DNA from: Balamuthia mandrillaris
Lineage: Eukaryota > Discosea > Longamoebia > Balamuthiidae
Length of the DNA: 64,000 nt
Assembly: GCA_031835245.1 (NCBI GenBank)
Contig: JAVKOQ010000221.1
Coordinates: forward strand, 21,328 to 85,327
Direction of reading: 5' to 3'
A program made the translations under genes and the position numbers. Positions within the stretch are counted from its first letter, which is position 1. Every line of letters begins with the position of its first letter. The notes under the pieces are model-generated. The model had not been told where the DNA came from, made no database searches, and saw only the letters and a program-made list of their open reading frames with translations. Positions 58,526 to 64,000 of this stretch are shown in pieces.

Positions 58526-59926
58526 ATGTCAGCCAATATAACGACCAAACGTAAGCTGGACACGCTGGCGGAGATGTTCCCCGCCTTGGACTTTGTCATC
58601 TTGCAGTCCGTCTTGGACTCCCAAAAGGGCGATCTGGACGAGGCCATCGTGGCCCTCCTCCAAATGAACGAGACCACCTTGTCCGCGGAGGGGGAGGAGG
58701 TGGAACATGGGGTTCCTGCGCAGCCCTCCAGGCCAACCCTTCAGAACTACTACCCTGTAAATAGCCTTACCTCTTCTGCTTCTTCCTCCTACCGTATTCC
58801 CACCAACTTTAACAAGCACATCCGCAAACAAAAGTTGGGCACAACGGGCAAGCAACGACGTCGTCGCAACAGCAACAACAACGGTAATAACAACAACCTC
58901 AACCTCCACTCTAACAGCAACAGCAGAAAGGAGAAGAGGAAGAGAGAGCACCGCCATACCCCGGTTGCTGCTGGCGGGTCCCTCTTGGACAGTGCCACGG
59001 CTTCTGCGGGCAGGGACCCTCGCCCTGTGCTGCAGCCCCTACCGGAGGATCTCAACGACAGCTTCCCAGCACTTCGCCTCGACGACTCTGTTGACTTTCC
59101 TCGTCTGGTCTCCCCTCCTACCACTGCGGAGCAGCTACCTACCGCTGCCGCCTCCTCTTCGGGTGGTACTATTGCCTCTTCTGGCAGCAGCTTGAGCAGC
59201 GCTGAGGCGATGCCAGCACCACCAGTGCTTTCTTGGAGGGATGTGCTGAAGGACATGGCTGAGTCTCCTGCTCAACAACAGGGAGCGGAGAGAGAAGAGG
59301 AGCAGAGTGACCATATTCCCTGCAATGGCCTGTCACTTTCAGAAGAAGACCGGGCAGTCGTTCCTTTCAGCAGCAGCAGTTGCGATGATGCGGAAGGAAC
59401 GGATGACTTTGTGATGCTATACGAAGCAAAGAACGTCGAAGAAGAGCAGCCGGAGGAAGAAGATAAGCAGGAAGAGGAGCAAGAGAAGGAGAAAGAAAAG
59501 CAACCAGAAGAGGAGCCAGAGCCTGCAAAAGAGCAGGAAGTGGTGTTGCCTTTGCATCCCTCTCTCACCACTTCCTACAACAAGGAAGAGGAAGAGGAGG
59601 CAGAGGAGGTTGCTGTCAAGCTCTGCTACGAGAATCCCAACAAGCAGAGCAAGGACATCCACCGCTTCCGTTTGCTGAACCATAAGAAGGATGGTTGGGC
59701 GCAGCTGCTTGCCCACATTCACAACAAGCACCCAAACTGCCAAAGCGAGTTTGTGGTGCAGTACGTGGATGATGAGGAGGACCTCATTACAGTGCGTTCC
59801 CAGGAAGAGCTGGAGGAGGCCGTTCGGGTTGCTCGTGCGCTCTCCCTCTCCCTTCCTGGGGGCAGTTGCGGTGCTGCTCTTGTTGCCCCGTTCCTCCTTC
59901 GCTTGTCTGTATCTTTCTGTAGTTAA
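58526..59926 (+). CDS. CUE and PB1 domain protein
   Basis: Single exon of 466 residues. The start MSANITTKRKLDTLAEMFPA, followed by SVLDSQKGDLDEAIVALLQM, is a CUE-type ubiquitin-binding domain (three helices, with the MFP signature and the LL end). The middle is low-complexity: an Arg/Asn/Ser-rich basic stretch (near 58855-58960), then Ser/Pro/Ala, and a Glu/Gln-rich run (59430-59550). The C-terminus is a PB1 domain (VAVKLCYENPNKQSKDIHRF, HPNCQSEFVVQYVDDEEDLI, RSQEELEEAVR). CUE plus PB1 suggests a ubiquitin- or autophagy-linked adaptor. The last 30 residues after the PB1 are hydrophobic and may result from a missed 3' intron. Confidence 0.82.
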   Translation: MSANITTKRKLDTLAEMFPALDFVILQSVLDSQKGDLDEAIVALLQMNETTLSAEGEEVEHGVPAQPSRPTLQNYYPVNSLTSSASSSYRIPTNFNKHIRKQKLGTTGKQRRRRNSNNNGNNNNLNLHSNSNSRKEKRKREHRHTPVAAGGSLLDSATASAGRDPRPVLQPLPEDLNDSFPALRLDDSVDFPRLVSPPTTAEQLPTAAASSSGGTIASSGSSLSSAEAMPAPPVLSWRDVLKDMAESPAQQQGAEREEEQSDHIPCNGLSLSEEDRAVVPFSSSSCDDAEGTDDFVMLYEAKNVEEEQPEEEDKQEEEQEKEKEKQPEEEPEPAKEQEVVLPLHPSLTTSYNKEEEEEAEEVAVKLCYENPNKQSKDIHRFRLLNHKKDGWAQLLAHIHNKHPNCQSEFVVQYVDDEEDLITVRSQEELEEAVRVARALSLSLPGGSCGAALVAPFLLRLSVSFCS

Positions 59927-60401
59927 AAGTATTGCCCCATCATGGAGCAATGAACAGGCTGAAGTACCCTCTGCCTGTCCTGTGAATATGTTTCCGCTTT
60001 GCTTGGTTGTTTTCCCCCTTAGTTTGTATCTATGATCAACCACCTTTCTTTTGGTTTTGGTCCATAAAAAAAACACAACAACAAGAAGCGCTCTCTCCTC
60101 TCTCCTCTCTCCTCTCTCTCTCTCCTCTCTCCTCCTCTCCTCTCTCCTCTCTCTCTCCTCTCTCCTCCTCCTCTCCTCCCTCCTCCCTCCTCTCTCCTCT
60201 CTCCTCTCTCCTCTCTCCTCTCTCCTCCCTCCCTCCCTCCTCCTCCCTCTCTCCTCTCCCCTCTCCCCTCCCTCCTCTCTCCTCTCTCCTCTCTCCTCTC
60301 CCCTCTCTGCGCTCTCCTCTCTTGTAACCGCGACTACTACTACCTATTAGGTTGGTGCCACACAAACAAAAAGAACAAAGGAGAAAGGAGAGAAGAAGGG
60401 G
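59927..60401. other. Intergenic gap with (CTCTCCT)n minisatellite
   Basis: About 475 bp between two plus-strand genes, containing CUE-PB1 3' UTR and the promoter of the radical SAM gene. A pyrimidine tract of CTCT/CTCC units fills about 60092-60325. It keeps frames open on both strands but is not coding. Confidence 0.55.
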
Positions 60402-62386
60402 ATGGGAAGAAGACTGTCGCTCTCTCTGTTGCTTCGTTCTGGACAGGGTCAAGCACCTACAGCGTGGCAGAAGCTGAGGACCCAGCCTTTTGGGAAGTGG
60501 TGGGTACCGCGAGCATCGACCCTGCTACCTCACCAGCAGCCTTCCAGGAATGTTCGCAGCTACTCCGTGCATAGCTCCGAGGAGGAGAAAGAGCTGCAGC
60601 GGCGCGAAGAAAAGAGAGAAAAGAAACGACAACGCCACCAAAAGTCTGCACGGTCTGAACAGACGGGGGCAGCGGAGTCTGCCAACACAAAGACTAAATC
60701 CACGACAGCGCTCTCCCTGCCAAAGAACCACAACCACAACCGAAAACCAGCCAAAGACTTGAGTTATTCCAGCGACAAGCCGGTGATGGTCTACTCGGAT
60801 GAGCGCGGCCAAGTGGTGGACTATCCATTCATGCAAATGGCAGGGATGGTGGCAGGGCGAGAAGGCATGCAATTCCAACAGGTGGAAGAGTGGATCCCGC
60901 TGCCGGAGGGCAGCCAGCTCTTCACGCTGCAGGGCAGAGCACCCATCGGCTACAACCCTCACACCTCTGAGTTTGAAATTCTGGACAGAGACCCCTCTCA
61001 ACCGAGGGATACACCCCGACGCAAGAGGACTTGGCCTCCAGAGGCTGTTGCTGCCTTTGTGGCTCCCGCTTATACCCATACACACTTGTCTGCCTACGAG
61101 AGCCTGCCTGGTTCTCCTATCCTTCCTCTTTATGCCTATACTGCTGTGTACCGAGCCCTTCTCTCTTTTTTTTGTTTCTTCATTCTCTTACTCTGACATT
61201 TGCTGCAAAAAATGTGTTGAACAGAGGCCTTCATCGCGGGAAGTTTGTAGTGGCAGCCACGCGAACAGATGCGGACGAAAGGCAAGACGCAAAACACTTT
61301 GACGACGAGGTGGTGGCTAGCAAGGCAGAGGCCAAAGCCAAAAGCATGAAGGACAATAGGCTGGTATGGCACTTGGCTCGCTGCGCGCTGGAATATAACT
61401 GCGCTTGCAGCAAGAATTACTTTTTGGGTCGATGGGAAGCTCCTATTCCTGTATCCTCTGAGTGCAACGCGCGGTGTGTGGGCTGCATCAGTTTGCAGGA
61501 TGAAGGCGACCAAACTCAGTTTCCTTCTTCTCAAGAGCGAATCGATTTCACACCGACTCCAGAGGAGATAGCCGAGATAGCGATTGAACATCTTTCGAAA
61601 GCACCTGGAGCCGTTGTTAGCTTTGGTCAAGGTCTGTTTGTTTCTTTCTTTTTGTGAAAATGCAGTTCCTGGTATTCATATTTATGTACAATTACAGGAT
61701 GTGAAGGAGAGCCTCTATTGCAAGCGATGCTCATTGCTGATGCTATAACCCGCATTAGAAAAGCTACATCCCGTGGCACCATCAACATCAATACCAATGG
61801 CATGTGTACGTAGCATTTCTATTTTCTTTCTTGTCGTTTCTTTCTTTCTTTCTTTCTTTGCTTTCTTGCAACCATACATACCATTCTCTCTGGTTACTGC
61901 AACCATTAATTAGTACCAAGGAGGCTAGCACTGTTACGAGATGCAGGGTTGGATAGCGCACGCATCAGCCTTAACAGTGTTCGCCCGCGTTTCTACAACG
62001 CGTACTACCGCCCTACTGGCGGAACGGAGAGCGCCCTCGATAAGATCAAAGAGTCTCTTATCGTCATGAAAGAGAAAGGAGGCCACACAGCCATCAATTA
62101 CCTCGTGATGGCCGGCTTCACCGACGAGATGGAAGAGTTCGAGGAGCTGTGTCGCTTCATAGAGGAGACCAAAGTGGACCTCATTCAGTGGCGTAACCTT
62201 AACATAGATCCAGAGTACTACCTCCAAAAACTGGACTATAATAGCCAAGCACCTTCCTCCATTGCTTTTTCTGAGAAGCTGGGCATGCGGCGTCTCCTTG
62301 CTGAGCTCAAGCAACGGTTCCCTCATCTCTCCTACGGTTACTTCAATCCCTGTCTTGACAATAAGGCCACCAAGTTCGCCTTTTGA
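60402..62386 (+). CDS. Radical SAM protein, bacterial-type, with mitochondrial-like leader
   Basis: Four exons with introns about 61148-61225, 61632-61698 and 61807-61914. The N-terminus MGRRLSLSLLLRSGQGQAP then Arg/Ser/Gln-rich residues is a plausible mitochondrial targeting peptide. The body then has VEEWIPLPEGSQLFTLQGRA, RAPIGYNPHT, YAYTAVGLHRGKFVVAATRT, LVWHLARCALEYNC, the radical SAM cluster CNARCVGC (CxxxCxxC), RIDFTPTPEEIAEIAIEHLS, VVSFGQGCEGEPLL, GTINININTNG-like GTINININ..GM region, AGLDSARISLNSVRPRFYNA and FIEETKVDLIQWRNLNIDPE. The CNAxCxGCIS, SFGQGCEGEP and RNLNIDPE phrases recall an uncharacterised bacterial radical SAM family, so transfer or organellar descent is possible. Product unknown. 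Confidence 0.8.
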
Positions 62387-62471
62387 CCTCTAAAATATTT
62401 ATTACAAAAGCTTCCTATTTACAAACTTTATGTGCTTCTTCTAGACGTTGTGGAATGCCTAAGGATGCGAT

Positions 62472-63999
62472 TTAAATCAGGCAATAGGAGGCCGGAAAGA
62501 TGCCTTCCCTTCCATCAATTTCGCCCCTCCACCACTCCTCTTCCTCCTCACACTCCAATAAGTTGATTACATCTCCTTTCTTGAAGCTTAGCTCGTTTTC
62601 GTTCTCGGCCACGAAGTCGTAGAGAGCCACTGCCGCATAGGCTCCTTCGTTCCCTTCTTCATAATAGTCATAGTCGTCCCACCCGTCTTCCTCTCCTCCC
62701 ACAAAACCATCGTTTGTAGTGTTGGAAGTTTGTGCAGTGTCGGTGCTGGGAGATGAGGACGACGTTGAAAGTACATGGACGTAGGAGGAAGGTATGATGC
62801 CCTCCCTTCCGTTGTTCTCCGCCTTTAACCATTCGCTGCCATAGAGGGCGGACTCAGCCGCTGTGGGAAGCAAGATGGTGATGACGTCTCCTTTCTTTGC
62901 CTCCAATTCTTGCTCGCTCTGGGCAGCAAAGTCGTAGAGAACTTCGGCTGTTCCAAGCTCGAATCTCTGGGGAGAAGGACGAGCGGTTGGGTGGGCAGCG
63001 CTATTATCCTTCGGGGTGCTCGTGGGGACAGGTGCGGTGGTTTTTGCAACGGAAGGCTCTTGTTCTGGCTGCAGCTTCACATAAGCGGAGGGGAAGGCTC
63101 CTTCACTGCCGTCTGCCAGTTGGCCTTGCCACCAGTCTGCACCGTCCTCGCACTCTAGCAAATACACTGTGTCACCAGCCTTCAGTTGTAATTCGGCATC
63201 ACTGGCTGCCTCAAAGTCGTACAAAGCAACAGCCTGTAGCTGCCCTGTTTGGTTAGGGGAATATGGTAGGGAGTGTATTTCTGTTGCGGTTGGTGGTTTT
63301 GTTGAGGTAGACCGAGGAGCTGATGGAACAGGAGAAGAGATACGGGCTTGGGGGTTTGCAGTTGGGAGTGGAGATGGTGACTTAGGTTGTTCGGAAGGTG
63401 GATTGAGTTTTTGCAAAGCAATGTTCACCGTCTCCTTTCTTTCTTCCAACCCGTCCAACTTCTTTTTAATGGCATCCAATTCAACCTGTGACTTCTTCTG
63501 CTGTACTGGGTCGGATGCGTAAAAGTGGACCAACTTCTCCAATCCTGCAGCAACCGTCCTAGTCTTCTTGATGTCTTCTCGTATTTTCTTTGCTTCTTGC
63601 TTCAGTTCTTCTGCGCTCATCTTCTCGGGTTCTATCTTGGCTGCGTTTGCGGATGGAGAAGAAGGGCTTGCTGCAGAGCGAGCACTGGGAACTGGTGAAG
63701 ACGGAGCACCAGTCATGGAACGTTTAATAAGGGTAGAGTTTCGTTTGTAGTGAAGGTAGGCCGCCCAAGTCCGCAAGCTGTGTACCCAAAGGTCGTGCTC
63801 CTGTTGGCTGTTGGTACCGCACACTAACTCTCGTTTGGGCATCAGAATAGAGAACACATGTTTGTGCCACGTTGTGTTGGGCTACAAACCGGCGCTCATT
63901 ATTAGCATGCAGAGGGAAGAAGGGAGGAAAAAAAAACGATGGAAAGAAGAGCGTACCTTCACGTCTAGGATTTGAGTGAGATCAATAAACCCTCTGAGC
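62472..63999 (-). CDS. PH domain protein with three SH3 domains (5' partial)
   Basis: The gene continues beyond the right edge. The last visible exons are about 63957 to the window end and 62472-63881. The first encodes LRGFIDLTQILDVK, and the next starts PNTTWHKHVFSILMPKRELV and continues EHDLWVHSLRTWAAYL, together the C-terminal half of a PH domain. A coiled-coil segment follows (EKMSAEELKQEAKKIREDIK, LDAIKKKLDGLEERKETVN), then three SH3 domains: AVALYDFEAASDAELQLKAG...WWQGQL, VLYDFAAQSEQELEAKKGDV, and AVALYDFVAENENELSFKKG with EWWRGEIDGREGIFPASY at the very end. PH plus coiled coil plus SH3 suggests a membrane-linked adaptor, as in sorting or actin regulators. Confidence 0.9.
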
Positions 64000-64000
64000 T

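Overview
This is eukaryotic nuclear DNA from an intron-rich, gene-dense single-celled organism. Protein-coding genes on both strands are split by many short GT-AG introns (mostly about 50-150 nt). Intergenic gaps are a few hundred bases, and stop codons follow the standard code except for one TGA that appears to encode selenocysteine. The gene set (P4-ATPase, katanin, TCERG1-type WW/FF protein, RAD6, Hippo/MST-like kinase, FYVE-like and TIG, SH3 and PB1 proteins, AASDH) suggests a free-living amoebozoan-like protist. That placement is inference and is not proven here. I saw no tRNA, rRNA or CRISPR.

Layout. 1-7.3 kb is a repeat-rich block: two degenerate copies of a non-LTR retrotransposon 3' end and four LTR-like elements of two families with 4-bp target-site duplications, then about 3 kb with no convincing gene. 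7.3-10 kb (minus) holds a TruC-like pseudouridine synthase and a zinc-ribbon/ankyrin/RA-domain protein, possibly one fused gene. 10.5-21.9 kb (plus) holds AASDH (adenylation, carrier and PQQ-repeat domains), a truncated copy of the RAD6 first exon, and a P4-type lipid flippase with about 22 exons. 22.2-25 kb holds a small GRF zinc-finger protein and a 1.9-kb DNA transposon with 14-bp terminal inverted repeats at TTAA sites. 25-42 kb (plus) holds two unrecognised proteins, a Ste20/MST-like kinase, a large AlkB-type dioxygenase with a SAM domain, a proline-rich protein and a coiled-coil protein. 42-48.7 kb (plus) holds TCERG1, katanin p60 and RAD6. 48.9-52.1 kb (minus) holds a FYVE-like/TIG-domain protein. 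52.4-62.4 kb holds a selenocysteine MsrA with a SECIS element in its 3' UTR, FMC1, glucosamine-phosphate N-acetyltransferase, an intronless nucleotidyltransferase-like protein, a CUE-PB1 protein and a radical SAM protein with a mitochondrial-type leader. The right edge carries a PH-3xSH3 protein (minus, cut by the window end).

The genes do not form one pathway. They are mostly independent housekeeping and signalling genes, as expected for eukaryotic chromosome. The strongest unusual signals are the selenoprotein MsrA with its SECIS, the TTAA-flanked TIR transposon, the bacterial-type radical SAM enzyme, the AlkB-SAM architecture, and a near-identical RAD6 exon-1 duplicate 32.6 kb from its source. 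Gene ends come from clear start and stop codons. Internal splice sites were placed by hand from GT/AG signals, reading-frame continuity and protein similarity, and may be off by a base or more.
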